Positions 51,455-61,003 of a stretch of 64,000 nucleotides of DNA are shown here, piece after piece. Below the pieces are notes generated by a model. That model did no database searches and had not been told where the DNA came from. It worked only from the letters and a program-made list of their open reading frames with translations. This DNA is from Prochlorococcus marinus str. MIT 9302 (GTDB lineage Bacteria > Cyanobacteriota > Cyanobacteriia > PCC-6307 > Cyanobiaceae). A program made the translations under genes and the position numbers. The stretch is taken from positions 62,001 to 126,000 of the forward strand of contig NZ_JNAM01000006.1 in NCBI RefSeq assembly GCF_000759975.1, in the 5' to 3' direction. Numbering within the stretch: the stretch's first letter is position 1; each line of letters starts with the position of its first letter.

Positions 51455-53436
51455 GATGTAACTGCTGATCTTCTCCTTCTTGTTCTGCCTTCAAATGAAT
51501 CTACAGTTTCATTATCAGCTGGAGGAGTCTGGGAAACTTTGGGACTTTTTTGTGTATTTTGCGAGTTATTTGAACTATTCGGATGATTATTGTTTGATTT
51601 ATTTTGGAAATTATGATTATTTCTATTCCTGTGCGAGTGATTCTGTTCTTCGGTAATCTTTGGAATATATGCACGGGTTCCACTTGGGGCAGGTTGAACT
51701 AAACACAAAATAAGTGGCTCAACTTGTAATTCTCTTCTCATTCTTCTAGATAAACCATTTTCAATTTCTCTTTGAACACCAATCCAATCTACTTCAAAAT
51801 TATTAGGTCCCGTCTGCCTGGATAATTGTTTCCATCTATTTTCTAAGACCCAGCTTATTTCCCGTTCTGTCCACATAGACATTTTTCTTGGTTCTGCAGT
51901 AGTAACAACTCCTCTTAAATTAACTCTGGGAGGCGCAACCATCTTCCCATCTGTACTTATAGGAGCTAAAACAGTGACTACGCCATCCCCAGCTAATTGC
52001 TGCCTTTCTTTTAAAACTCGAGCATCTACTATCCCATTTCGTGAGTTATCAAGCAATTCTACTCCAGCTTTTACAGGATCGCCTTTTTGAATAGAATCTG
52101 GAGTCAATTCAACAACGTCTCCATTTTCAATAATTAAAATGTTGTCTTTTGGAACTCCCATTACCTGAGCACTTCTACTGTGACAAACAAGCATTCTATG
52201 TTCTCCGTGAACCGGAACAAAAAACTTAGGTTTAGCTAAAGCCAACATTAATTTTTGATCTTCTTGGAAGCCATGACCAGAAACATGGATATTCTCACCC
52301 TTTCCATAAACAACCTTCGCTCCCATTTTCATTAATCTATCTATTGTATTGACAACACCAATGGTGTTTCCTGGAATTGGGCTAGCAGAGAATATAACGG
52401 TATCAGTAGTCTTAAGACGAACATGTTGATGGTCCCCACGAGATATTCTACTTAAAGCAGCTAAAGGTTCTCCTTGACTACCAGTCATCAATAATAAGGT
52501 TTCTCTATCAGGTAAATCTCTAATTTGTTTAATAGGAACAAATAAATCATCTGGACATTTCATGTAACCAATATCCCTTGCTTTAGCAATAACATTTATC
52601 ATCGATCTACCTAACAAACCAACCTTTCTTCCATGTTTCATTGCCAAATCTAAGATCATGGTCACTCTATGAACAGAACTAGCAAAGGTGGTAAGGATAA
52701 CTCGTTCTTTTGCCTCAGCAATATGTTTTTCTAAAGAGGGATAGATAGTCTTCTCAGAAGGACAAAACCCAGGAACTTCGGCATTAGTCGAATCACTGAA
52801 CATGCATAAAACGCCCTTCTCTCCATAATGCACCATTCTTTCAATATCAAATTGCTCTCCATCTACTGGCATATGATCAAACTTAAAATCTCCCGTGAAA
52901 ATAATTGTGCCAACAGGTGTTGTAACTGCTAAAGAAAAACTATCGCAAATGGAATGAGTATTTCGAATAAATTCAACAGAAAAATGTTGTCCAACTTTTA
53001 CAACATCTCTTGGATTTACTGTCTGTATAGTAGTTCTATCTGATACGCCTGCTTCCTCCATTTTTCCTCTTAGCATTGACATTGCTAGTCTTGGACCGTA
53101 AATAATCGGAATATTAAAATGCTTTAGATGATGAGAAATACCTCCAATATGATCTTCATGACCATGCGTGACAATCATTCCTTTTATTCTTCTTTGATTT
53201 TCTTTTAAAAAAGTTGTATCTGGCATAACAACATTCACACCATGCATCCCATCTGAAGGGAATGCTAGTCCAGCATCAACTAGCATTAATTCATCTCCGT
53301 ATTCAAATACACAAGTATTTTTTCCTATTTCATGTAAGCCACCTAATGGTATAACTCTTAGAGTCGGAATATTAGTTTTAGATCCCGATGAATTATTTGA
53401 AGATCTATTAATAGTTGAATTTGTACTTGATTGCAT
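51451..53436 (-). CDS. rnj: Ribonuclease J
   Basis: RNase J (661 aa) is a metallo-beta-lactamase/beta-CASP endo- and 5' exonuclease. The zinc site is VTHGHEDHIGGI (H91, H93, D95, H96), with GDFKFDH and the beta-CASP blocks SDSTNAEVPGFCPSE, LLGRSMINVI, LLMTGSQGEP and FVPVHGEHRML. The N-terminal 25 residues are Ser/Asn-rich. The C-terminal 60 residues form a basic, Asn/His/Ser-rich low-complexity tail ending GRTRRRRSAVTS. It is last in asd-dapA-rnj. Confidence 0.95.
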   Translation of the reverse strand: MQSSTNSTINRSSNNSSGSKTNIPTLRVIPLGGLHEIGKNTCVFEYGDELMLVDAGLAFPSDGMHGVNVVMPDTTFLKENQRRIKGMIVTHGHEDHIGGISHHLKHFNIPIIYGPRLAMSMLRGKMEEAGVSDRTTIQTVNPRDVVKVGQHFSVEFIRNTHSICDSFSLAVTTPVGTIIFTGDFKFDHMPVDGEQFDIERMVHYGEKGVLCMFSDSTNAEVPGFCPSEKTIYPSLEKHIAEAKERVILTTFASSVHRVTMILDLAMKHGRKVGLLGRSMINVIAKARDIGYMKCPDDLFVPIKQIRDLPDRETLLLMTGSQGEPLAALSRISRGDHQHVRLKTTDTVIFSASPIPGNTIGVVNTIDRLMKMGAKVVYGKGENIHVSGHGFQEDQKLMLALAKPKFFVPVHGEHRMLVCHSRSAQVMGVPKDNILIIENGDVVELTPDSIQKGDPVKAGVELLDNSRNGIVDARVLKERQQLAGDGVVTVLAPISTDGKMVAPPRVNLRGVVTTAEPRKMSMWTEREISWVLENRWKQLSRQTGPNNFEVDWIGVQREIENGLSRRMRRELQVEPLILCLVQPAPSGTRAYIPKITEEQNHSHRNRNNHNFQNKSNNNHPNSSNNSQNTQKSPKVSQTPPADNETVDSFEGRTRRRRSAVTS

Positions 53437-53516
53437 AATTTTGAAGTTTATGAAGGCCTGCTTGTAATCAAATAAGGTTTATTTAAATTTAATTATCAAG
53501 TTAAATATAATCCTTA

Positions 53517-54419
53517 TTATAAGGATTTCAGGATAAAAGATAGTTGCTTTTTCATGTCTGAAGTTAATGGTGACAAAGGACTTCTTGGATTACCTACATT
53601 CCATCCCGACAGTTCTAAAGCAGCCTTTATTGGGATTGGATTAGTAGTCATAAAAAGTGCTTTGAAAAGAGGCTGAAGTTTTTCATGAATTGCAAGCGCG
53701 TTAGAAACGTTTCCACTTTGAAAGGATTCAATCATCTCTTTCAATTGCAAGCCAACTAAATGACTTGCCACACTTACTACTCCTACAGCACCCACAGATA
53801 ACATTGGGAGCAACAATGAATCATCGCCACTATATACAGAGAGTTGTGAACCACAAATAGCTCTTAGTTCTGTTACTTCTTCTATTCTACCGCTTGCTGC
53901 TTTAATACTGAGAATATTTGAGAAATCCATAAGTTTGTTCACAGTATCAGGTAATAAATTGCACCCTGTTCTTCCAGGTATGTTGTAAAGCATTAAAGGC
54001 AAATCCTTTGCAGAATTAGCAATGGAACTGAAATGTTTATAAAGACCTTCTTGAGGTGGTTTATTGTAATAAGGAACTACAACCAGAGCACCGTCAGCTC
54101 CAGAGTCGTAGGCTTTTTTAGTAGCTTCTACAGCCTCGCTTGTACAATTACTACCAGTACCAATTATTACTTTACATCTTGAATCCAAAGATCCTTTTAC
54201 TGCAATAAATAAATCATTCTGTTCCGCCCATGAAAGGGTAGGAGATTCTCCAGTAGTGCCACATAGCACAATGCCATCAGAACCATTCTCAAAAAGATAA
54301 TTTGAAAGTTTTATTGCTAGTTCATAATCTACATCTCCATTTTCAGTAAATGGAGTAATCATTGCAGTCAATATTCTTCCAAATAATGGATTAGTAAACT
54401 TAGTTTTGTTTGTAATCAT
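53517..54419 (-). CDS. dapA: 4-hydroxy-tetrahydrodipicolinate synthase
   Basis: DapA (300 aa) condenses pyruvate and aspartate semialdehyde, the first committed step to lysine and diaminopimelate. The Schiff-base lysine is K173 (SIKAASG), with Y145 and R150 in [10 protein letters not shown] and the T55-T56 pair in [30 protein letters not shown] is another family block. Its ATG overlaps the asd stop by 4 bp, so translation is likely coupled and the two enzymes act in sequence. rnj follows 80 bp later. Confidence 0.97.
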   Translation of the reverse strand: MITNKTKFTNPLFGRILTAMITPFTENGDVDYELAIKLSNYLFENGSDGIVLCGTTGESPTLSWAEQNDLFIAVKGSLDSRCKVIIGTGSNCTSEAVEATKKAYDSGADGALVVVPYYNKPPQEGLYKHFSSIANSAKDLPLMLYNIPGRTGCNLLPDTVNKLMDFSNILSIKAASGRIEEVTELRAICGSQLSVYSGDDSLLLPMLSVGAVGVVSVASHLVGLQLKEMIESFQSGNVSNALAIHEKLQPLFKALFMTTNPIPIKAALELSGWNVGNPRSPLSPLTSDMKKQLSFILKSL

Positions 54420-55447
54420 TTTTTTGGAATTAATAACTCAGCTATTTGAACAGCATTAAGAGCTGCTCCTTTTCTTATTTGATCTCCACATAACCATAAT
54501 TCTAATCCATTTGGCTGACTTATATCAGTTCTTAACCTACCAACAGCAACATTATCCCTTCCCATAACATCATTTGGCATAGGAAATCTATTATTTTCGT
54601 AATCCTCGATAATTTCAATTCCAGGAGATTTCTTTAATTCATCAAGTGCATCTTTAGGTTCAACTGCTCCATCAAATTCAATATTAATAGATTCAGAGTG
54701 CGCTCTGAGAACTGGAACTCGAACGCATGTAGCAGAGAGCTTTAAATCAGCAACATTTAATATTTTTCTTGTCTCATTAACCATTTTCATCTCTTCTTCG
54801 CAATAATTATTTGCAAGCATAGGTGAATTGTGTAAAAACAAATTAAAAGCCAAGGAGTAAGGCAAAACTTGACTTTTTTGGGGATCACCCTGAAGATATT
54901 GTTCAGTTAAAAGTTTTAGTTCCTCCATCGCTAATTGACCTGCACCACTGACAGATTGATATGTTGAGATAATGACCCTTTTAATAGTCGAAAGTTTATT
55001 TAACGGAGCTAAAACTAATGTCAACAAAATGGTAGTGCAGTTTGGATTCGCTATTACCCCATCATGATTAAGGGCTTCACTAGCATTCACTTCAGGAACT
55101 ACAAGAGGGACATTGTTGTCTAATCTAAAAGCACTTGAATTATCTATAAGTAGAGCATTTTGATCCATAATGGTAGGCAACCATTGTTTGGAAATACTTC
55201 CACCGGCTGAAGCTAAAACTAAATCAAGATTCAGGAATTCTTCCTTGGTGGTTTTTTTTGTAACTAATTCTTCATCTTTCCAAATAATTTTTTTTCCTTC
55301 TGACCGCTCAGATGAAAGTAAGACTAATTCAGATATTGGGAAATCGCGTTGTTCAAGAATTTTTAGTAACTCAGATCCTACGGCACCTGAGGATCCTAAA
55401 ACAGCAACTTTTAATGGCCTATTAGGCAAAAAAGGAGATTTTCTCAC
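54416..55447 (-). CDS. asd: Aspartate-semialdehyde dehydrogenase
   Basis: ASADH (343 aa) reduces beta-aspartyl phosphate with NADPH. The Rossmann start is [24 protein letters not shown] (residues 14-37), the catalytic cysteine is C137 in IANPNCTTI, and the acid/base histidine lies in [35 protein letters not shown] is typical of the family. The start is GTG at 55447. It heads asd-dapA-rnj and is divergent from tig across 126 bp, which contain the palindrome TCACATCATGTGA (55520-55532). Confidence 0.96.
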   Translation of the reverse strand: MRKSPFLPNRPLKVAVLGSSGAVGSELLKILEQRDFPISELVLLSSERSEGKKIIWKDEELVTKKTTKEEFLNLDLVLASAGGSISKQWLPTIMDQNALLIDNSSAFRLDNNVPLVVPEVNASEALNHDGVIANPNCTTILLTLVLAPLNKLSTIKRVIISTYQSVSGAGQLAMEELKLLTEQYLQGDPQKSQVLPYSLAFNLFLHNSPMLANNYCEEEMKMVNETRKILNVADLKLSATCVRVPVLRAHSESINIEFDGAVEPKDALDELKKSPGIEIIEDYENNRFPMPNDVMGRDNVAVGRLRTDISQPNGLELWLCGDQIRKGAALNAVQIAELLIPKK

Positions 55448-55573
55448 ACTTAAAAAAGATTTTTATTAATAGATTGACTATTTTTTTTTACTTTATCAAA
55501 AAATTAACTTTCAAGTAAATCACATCATGTGAAATAATTAAGTTCCGGCTTATAGTAATAATTACAAAAAAAC

Positions 55574-56989
55574 ATGGCAAAAGAAGCATTAATAGTCAAA
55601 ACAACTCCTCTGCCTCAAAGTAGAATTTCATTTGAATTAGAGATACCATCTGAGACATGCAAAACGTGTGTAAATGAGACAATCAATGCTATTAGTCGTT
55701 CGGCTAAAATTCCTGGATTTAGACTAGGTAAAATTCCTAGGCAAGTCTTAATTCAAAGAATTGGTATTACACAATTACATGCTTCTGCTCTAGAAAAAAT
55801 AATTGATAAATCATGGCAAGAAGCATTAAAAATAAAATCTATAGAGCCTCTAAGTGAACCAGAATTGGTGGACGGATTTGAATCTTTACTTGAAAAGTTT
55901 AGTCCTGAAAAATCACTTAAGATTACCCTTCAAACTGATGTTACGCCAGAATTAAAACTAAAAAAATCCAAAGGACTTAGTGTTGAAATTTCAAAAAATA
56001 AATTTGATTCTAAGTCAGTAGATGAAGCGCTAGAAAAATCTAGAAGTCAATTTGCAAATATTGTTCCAGTTACTAATAGATCAGCGAAATTAGGAGATAT
56101 TGCTGTAGTTAGTTTCAAAGGCAAATATAAAGACTCTGGTAAAGAGATTAACGGTGGAACAAGTGAATCAATGGATCTTGAGTTAGAAAAGAACAAAATG
56201 ATTCCGGGTTTCGTTGAAGGAATCGTAAAGATGAAAATTGGAGATACTAAAACACTTAACCTTAAATTTCCTGAAGATTATTCTCATGAAGATTCAAGAG
56301 GCAAAGAGGCAATATTTGAAGTAAATCTTAAGGATCTTAAAGAAAAAGAATTGCCCGCACTAAATGACGATTTTGCAAAACAGTCTGGCAATAAAGAATC
56401 ATTAAAAGAGTTAAAGCAAGATATTGAAAAGCAACTAAAAGACAATTTTGAAAAAACTCAAAAAGATATAAAAATTGAAGCTTTATTAGATGCATTAACA
56501 AACGAATTAGTTGCTGAAATTCCCAAATCTATGATTGATATAGAAGTTAGGAATAATATTGAACAAACCGCACAAAGATTTGCTCAACAAGGTCTTGATG
56601 TTAAATCTACTTTCACTCCTGAATTAGTTAAGTCATTAGCAGAGTCTACAAGGCCTCAGGCTGAAAAAAATGTTCAAAGAAATTTAGCTCTAAAAGCATT
56701 AGCAGAAAAAGAAAACATATTAGTTGAAAAAGATGAAATTGATTTAAAAATGAAAGATTATGAAGATGCAATCAACAAATCTTCAAAACAAATAGATATT
56801 AAAAAATTAACAGAAGTAATAAGTAACGATTTACTAAAAGAAAAATTAATAATTTGGCTTGAAGAAAATTCCGAAGTAAAAGAAAAAGCTACAAAAACTA
56901 CAAAAACTACAAAAGCCACAAAAACTGAAACAAAAACTACAAAAACTACAAAAACTACAAAAACTACAAATAAAAAAGAAAAAAAATAA
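55574..56989 (+). CDS. tig: Trigger factor
   Basis: Trigger factor (471 aa) is the ribosome-bound chaperone and prolyl isomerase that meets nascent chains. The ribosome-binding loop is SAKIPGFRLGKIPRQVL (about residues 38-54), close to the G-F-R-x-G-x-x-P signature; the FKBP domain (about 165-250) has GDIAVVSFKGKYKDSGKEI and MIPGFVEGIVKMKIGDTKTL; the helical C-terminal arm domain follows. The last 34 residues are an added Lys/Thr tail encoded by tandem 9-bp repeats. It leads tig-clpP-clpX and is divergent from asd. Confidence 0.96.
   Translation: MAKEALIVKTTPLPQSRISFELEIPSETCKTCVNETINAISRSAKIPGFRLGKIPRQVLIQRIGITQLHASALEKIIDKSWQEALKIKSIEPLSEPELVDGFESLLEKFSPEKSLKITLQTDVTPELKLKKSKGLSVEISKNKFDSKSVDEALEKSRSQFANIVPVTNRSAKLGDIAVVSFKGKYKDSGKEINGGTSESMDLELEKNKMIPGFVEGIVKMKIGDTKTLNLKFPEDYSHEDSRGKEAIFEVNLKDLKEKELPALNDDFAKQSGNKESLKELKQDIEKQLKDNFEKTQKDIKIEALLDALTNELVAEIPKSMIDIEVRNNIEQTAQRFAQQGLDVKSTFTPELVKSLAESTRPQAEKNVQRNLALKALAEKENILVEKDEIDLKMKDYEDAINKSSKQIDIKKLTEVISNDLLKEKLIIWLEENSEVKEKATKTTKTTKATKTETKTTKTTKTTKTTNKKEKK
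56891..56968 (+). repeat. 9-bp tandem repeat in the 3' end of tig
   Basis: The unit acaaaaact (Thr-Lys-Thr) occurs seven times exactly, plus one acaaaagcc variant, between 56891 and 56965; a GAA codon interrupts after the fourth unit. Because the unit is a multiple of three, copy-number changes lengthen or shorten the Lys/Thr tail without a frameshift. Such tracts are prone to slipped-strand change. Confidence 0.9.
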
Positions 56990-57054
56990 TTTATGAAATT
57001 TCTTACTAATTAAACAAAAACCTCTTAAATTAATAATAAGACCAAAACTATTTT

Positions 57055-57699
57055 GTGAACTCAGAAAAAAAACATTTAATCCAAAGCTCAATAAGTTCTT
57101 ACGAAAGCATTAAAAACACTAGTGCCGCTGTACCTACCGTTATAGAACAATCTGGTAGAGGAGAAAGAGCTTTTGATATTTATTCAAGACTATTGAGGGA
57201 AAGGATAATTTTTTTAGGTACTGGAATTAATGATCAGGTATCTGACTCTCTCGTTGCACAATTATTATTTCTTGAAGCTGAAGATCCCGAAAAAGACATA
57301 CAAATATATATCAACTCTCCTGGAGGCTCAGTGACTGCAGGAATGGCAATATACGATACTATGCAACAAATATCCCCTGATGTAGTGACAATATGCTTTG
57401 GAGTAGCTGCAAGTATGGGTGCATTTCTACTTTCTGGAGGAGCGAAGGGTAAAAGATTGGCTTTACCTAATTCTAGGATAATGATTCATCAGCCTCTCGG
57501 AGGTGCTCAAGGTCAAGCAGTAGAAATTGCAATACAAGCTAAAGAAATACTTTTTCTAAAGAAAACATTAAATTCGCTTTTAGCAGAGCATACTGGTCAA
57601 CCTTTAGAAAAGATTAATGAAGATACAGAAAGGGATTACTTCTTATCTCCATCAGAAGCAGTCGAATACGGATTAATTGATAAAGTTATCAAAAAATAA
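57055..57699 (+). CDS. clpP: ATP-dependent Clp protease proteolytic subunit
   Basis: ClpP (214 aa) is the serine peptidase of the Clp complex. The nucleophile is S120 in [14 protein letters not shown] and the base is H145 in [15 protein letters not shown]; the acid is in the [20 protein letters not shown] block. [23 protein letters not shown] is a family block. An N-terminal extension of about 25 residues may be processed. The start is GTG at 57055. It is adjacent to clpX (104 bp) and downstream of tig, the common tig-clpP-clpX order. Cyanobacteria carry several ClpP/ClpR paralogues; this one keeps the full triad. Confidence 0.96.
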   Translation: MNSEKKHLIQSSISSYESIKNTSAAVPTVIEQSGRGERAFDIYSRLLRERIIFLGTGINDQVSDSLVAQLLFLEAEDPEKDIQIYINSPGGSVTAGMAIYDTMQQISPDVVTICFGVAASMGAFLLSGGAKGKRLALPNSRIMIHQPLGGAQGQAVEIAIQAKEILFLKKTLNSLLAEHTGQPLEKINEDTERDYFLSPSEAVEYGLIDKVIKK

Positions 57700-57803
57700 C
57701 AAGCGACACTTATTTTTTAAGAATATGATGACGAATCGATGTTTATAAGCAATCCTAGTAAATAGGGAATATTTAAAACCTTTAACATTAAACTTTATAA
57801 TCG

Positions 57804-59171
57804 ATGGCTAAATTCGACGCCCATCTTAAATGTTCATTTTGCGGGAAATCACAAGACCAAGTTAGAAAGCTTATAGCTGGTCCTGGTGTTTATATCTGTG
57901 ATGAGTGCATAGACCTTTGTAATGAAATTCTCGATGAAGAGCTACTTGATAATCAAGCGAACACAAACAACTCTCCGCAAGTAAAAAAGAAATTACCAAC
58001 TGAACATCCAAAAAAATCTGTTCCTTTAGAATTAACCTCAATTCCTAAACCATTAGAAATTAAAAGTTTTCTTGATAATCAAGTAGTTGGTCAAGAATCT
58101 GCAAAAAAAATATTATCAGTAGCTGTATACAATCACTACAAAAGATTAGCTTGGAAAGTTAAAGAAGAAAGTAAAAATAGCAATTCAAAGGATTCAGAAT
58201 CAACGAAATTACAGAAATCAAATATCTTGCTCATCGGCCCAACTGGAAGTGGAAAAACATTATTGGCACAAACTTTAGCAGAGTTTCTAGATGTTCCTTT
58301 TGCAGTAGCTGATGCAACAACTTTGACAGAAGCTGGATATGTTGGGGAAGATGTTGAAAATATACTTTTAAGACTTCTACAAAAATCAGAAATGAATGTA
58401 GAGCTAGCTCAAAAAGGAATTATTTATATCGATGAAATAGATAAAATTGCTAGAAAAAGCGAGAATCCTTCAATTACTAGGGATGTCTCTGGGGAAGGTG
58501 TACAGCAAGCATTATTAAAAATGCTTGAAGGAACAATTGCTAATGTGCCACCGCAAGGGGGCAGAAAACATCCTTATAATGACTGCATCCAAATTGATAC
58601 GAGTCAAATTTTATTTATTTGCGGGGGAGCTTTTATAGGTTTAGAGGATATCGTTCAAAAGCGAATGGGTAAACACTCAATAGGATTTACTACCAATTCA
58701 GATCAAAACAAAGTTGATACAAAAAAAATAGTAGACAGTAGAGATTCCTTGAGAAATTTAGAGTTAGATGATTTAGTTAAATATGGCCTAATTCCAGAAT
58801 TTATTGGAAGAATTCCTGTCTGTGCTGTACTCGATCGTCTGACTAAAGAAACTTTAGAATCAATTCTGACTCAACCAAGAGATGCATTAGTAAAGCAATT
58901 CAAGACGTTACTAAGTATGGATAATGTTGAATTAAAATTTGAGCCTGATTCTGTTGAAGCAATAGCGAATGAAGCATTCAAAAGAAAAACAGGTGCAAGA
59001 GCATTAAGATCAATAATTGAGGAACTAATGCTAGACATAATGTACACTTTGCCTTCTGAACAAAATGTAAAAGAATTCACAATTACCAAAAAGATGGTAG
59101 ATAATTTATTCACCTCCAAAATTGTTAAACTACCAGCAGGAACAAAAAGAATCATCAAAGAGTCTGCATAA
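57804..59171 (+). CDS. clpX: Clp protease ATP-binding subunit ClpX
   Basis: ClpX (455 aa) unfolds substrates, including SsrA-tagged proteins, and feeds them to ClpP. The N-terminal zinc-binding domain has C10, C13, C32 and C35 (CSFCGKSQ ... [10 protein letters not shown]). The AAA+ module has Walker [19 protein letters not shown], the pore and Walker B block [15 protein letters not shown] ... [15 protein letters not shown], and sensor 2 [25 protein letters not shown]-type loop residues (SIGFTTN) for ClpP docking are visible. SmpB earlier in the window fits the same tagging pathway. Confidence 0.97.
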   Translation: MAKFDAHLKCSFCGKSQDQVRKLIAGPGVYICDECIDLCNEILDEELLDNQANTNNSPQVKKKLPTEHPKKSVPLELTSIPKPLEIKSFLDNQVVGQESAKKILSVAVYNHYKRLAWKVKEESKNSNSKDSESTKLQKSNILLIGPTGSGKTLLAQTLAEFLDVPFAVADATTLTEAGYVGEDVENILLRLLQKSEMNVELAQKGIIYIDEIDKIARKSENPSITRDVSGEGVQQALLKMLEGTIANVPPQGGRKHPYNDCIQIDTSQILFICGGAFIGLEDIVQKRMGKHSIGFTTNSDQNKVDTKKIVDSRDSLRNLELDDLVKYGLIPEFIGRIPVCAVLDRLTKETLESILTQPRDALVKQFKTLLSMDNVELKFEPDSVEAIANEAFKRKTGARALRSIIEELMLDIMYTLPSEQNVKEFTITKKMVDNLFTSKIVKLPAGTKRIIKESA

Positions 59172-59229
59172 AAAGTAGAGTTTAATTTTTGCAATTTCAA
59201 CCCTAATTGTTCTAATTAATGAAGAATAA

Positions 59230-61002
59230 ATGCCTAATATACATAAGCCTTTTCATCAAAAATATAGACCAAACAACCTAGACGAACTAGTTGGGCAAAA
59301 TTTTATATCTATTACTCTAAAACAAGCATTATTAACGCAAAAGATTGCTCCTGCATATCTTTTTAACGGACCAAGAGGCACTGGCAAAACATCAAGTGCG
59401 AGGATATTTGCCAAATCTTTAAACTGCAAGGCATTCGAACAGCCAACAGCCAATCCTTGTGGTAAATGTAACTTATGTAGAGAAATCGCTGATGGGAACG
59501 CTCTAGATATTATCGAGATTGATGCAGCATCAAATACTGGAGTTGAAAATATAAGAGAAATTATAGAAAGAGCAAGATTTGCTCCTACTCAAGCGAGATG
59601 GAAGGTATACGTTATTGATGAATGTCATATGCTTTCAACAGCAGCTTCAAATGCTTTACTAAAAACTATTGAAGAACCGCCCTCAAGAGTTGTATTTATT
59701 CTTGCAACAACAAATCCTGAGAGAGTATTAAATACAATACAAAGCAGATGTCAAAAATTTGATTTTAGAAGAATAAGCCCTAGTGACATTTTTCAACATT
59801 TATCAGAAATAGCAGAAAAAGAATCCATTCAATACGAAGTTCAAGCATTGAAAATGATTGCAAAAAGATCTAATGGAGGAATGAGAGATGCACAAAGCCT
59901 TTTTGAACAACTTAATCTTCTACCAGAGGGGATAACAATTAAAAATATTCAAAACTTGCTAGGAGAAGTATCAGAAATTGAATTAACAAATCTTATTAAA
60001 TCATTAACTGATAATAATCCAGAGTCATTAATAGTTAGCTGCAACAACTTATATGACACTGGAAACGAACCCTATCAAATAATTATTGGATTATTGAACA
60101 TAACAAGAGATTTACTACTTCATACTACAAATAATAAATATTCAGATCTTTATTATACTTCTGACGGCTTTCAAGATGAATTGGATAAAATCTCAAAAAC
60201 AATAAATAAATCAACAATAATTAATTGGCATAATAATCTTAGAAATATTGAATATCAAATCAAAACAAGTGATAATCCAAGGCTTTGGCTTGAAATACAT
60301 TTAACTGGACTTCTAGATAAGCAAAAGATAAATAGTCTTGATTATAAGCATGAAAATAAAAATAATTTAATTAAAGAGAAGCATGAAAGCACAAAAAACA
60401 AGGAGATAATTAATAAAGAAAAAATTGCAAATGCAATTCAAAAACCAAGCATTAAAGAGGATATAAGTGGCGAGGAATTAATTGTAAAAAAAGATGAAAA
60501 ATTAGACAAATTAGAAAAATTTACCGATCTTGGACAACAAAGTATGAGAAATAATTCTGATAGTAGCCAAAATGATCCTGGCCAAAATAATCTAAAAGAT
60601 CAATGGGAATTAATTCTTTCTAAATTAGAGTTACCATCAACAAGAATGTTGCTTTCCCAACAAGCCGAACTTGAAAGTCTTGATTCTGAGAAAATTACAA
60701 TTGCATTATCTCCAAACTGGGAAAATATGATAAAAAGCAGAAAAGTTATAATTGAAAATACAATTAAAAAGATATTTGGAGACCAAATAATACTTAATTT
60801 TTCTACCAGACAATTAAGTAAAAGTAACCTAACAAATTCTTCAGAGAAAACCAAAAATGAAGTCAAGAATATGAACCCAATAAAAGAAATAGAACCAAAA
60901 ACTAATTTATCAACAAAAATATCTAAAGAAGAAACTTATAATGATAGTTCAAAAAATTTAGCAAATTTTTTTAATGGAGAAATTATAGACCTTGATGAAT
61001 AA
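59230..61002 (+). CDS. dnaX: DNA polymerase III subunits gamma/tau
   Basis: DnaX (590 aa, tau-like) is the clamp-loader ATPase. Walker A is FNGPRGTGKTSSARIF (46-60); a zinc module follows (C64 and NPCGKCNLC); Walker B is VYVIDECHMLSTAASNALLKTIEEPP; sensor 1 is ILATTNPERV and the Arg finger is QSRCQKFDFRR. Domain III runs to about 365, then a charged, low-complexity linker (about 370-445) and a C-terminal domain (about 455-545) with LWELILSKLELPSTRMLLSQQAELESL-like features. A candidate -1 frameshift site at codons 419-421 would yield a 422-residue gamma form. No intein is present, unlike the Synechocystis split DnaX. Confidence 0.96.
   Translation: MPNIHKPFHQKYRPNNLDELVGQNFISITLKQALLTQKIAPAYLFNGPRGTGKTSSARIFAKSLNCKAFEQPTANPCGKCNLCREIADGNALDIIEIDAASNTGVENIREIIERARFAPTQARWKVYVIDECHMLSTAASNALLKTIEEPPSRVVFILATTNPERVLNTIQSRCQKFDFRRISPSDIFQHLSEIAEKESIQYEVQALKMIAKRSNGGMRDAQSLFEQLNLLPEGITIKNIQNLLGEVSEIELTNLIKSLTDNNPESLIVSCNNLYDTGNEPYQIIIGLLNITRDLLLHTTNNKYSDLYYTSDGFQDELDKISKTINKSTIINWHNNLRNIEYQIKTSDNPRLWLEIHLTGLLDKQKINSLDYKHENKNNLIKEKHESTKNKEIINKEKIANAIQKPSIKEDISGEELIVKKDEKLDKLEKFTDLGQQSMRNNSDSSQNDPGQNNLKDQWELILSKLELPSTRMLLSQQAELESLDSEKITIALSPNWENMIKSRKVIIENTIKKIFGDQIILNFSTRQLSKSNLTNSSEKTKNEVKNMNPIKEIEPKTNLSTKISKEETYNDSSKNLANFFNGEIIDLDE
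60472..60497 (+). other. Candidate programmed -1 frameshift site in dnaX
   Basis: The tract of seven A at 60486-60492 is in the slippery phase (codons GTA AAA AAA GAT). A -1 slip reads AGA then TGA at 60495-60497, ending the protein at 422 residues. GAGG at 60472-60475 precedes the tract by 10 bases, the spacing of the Shine-Dalgarno-like stimulator in E. coli dnaX. Site and products are predicted from sequence; slippage efficiency is unknown. Confidence 0.55.
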
Positions 61003-61003
61003 A

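Noticed and set aside
56846-57091. Minus-strand ORF rich in Cys-Ser-Phe repeats opposite the tig tail
   Set aside because: It is the reverse translation of the acaaaaact repeat, with no independent start context; tig is a certain gene on the other strand.
57796-57801. TATAAT just before the clpX ATG as a promoter
   Set aside because: It ends two bases before the start codon, so transcription would begin inside the gene.
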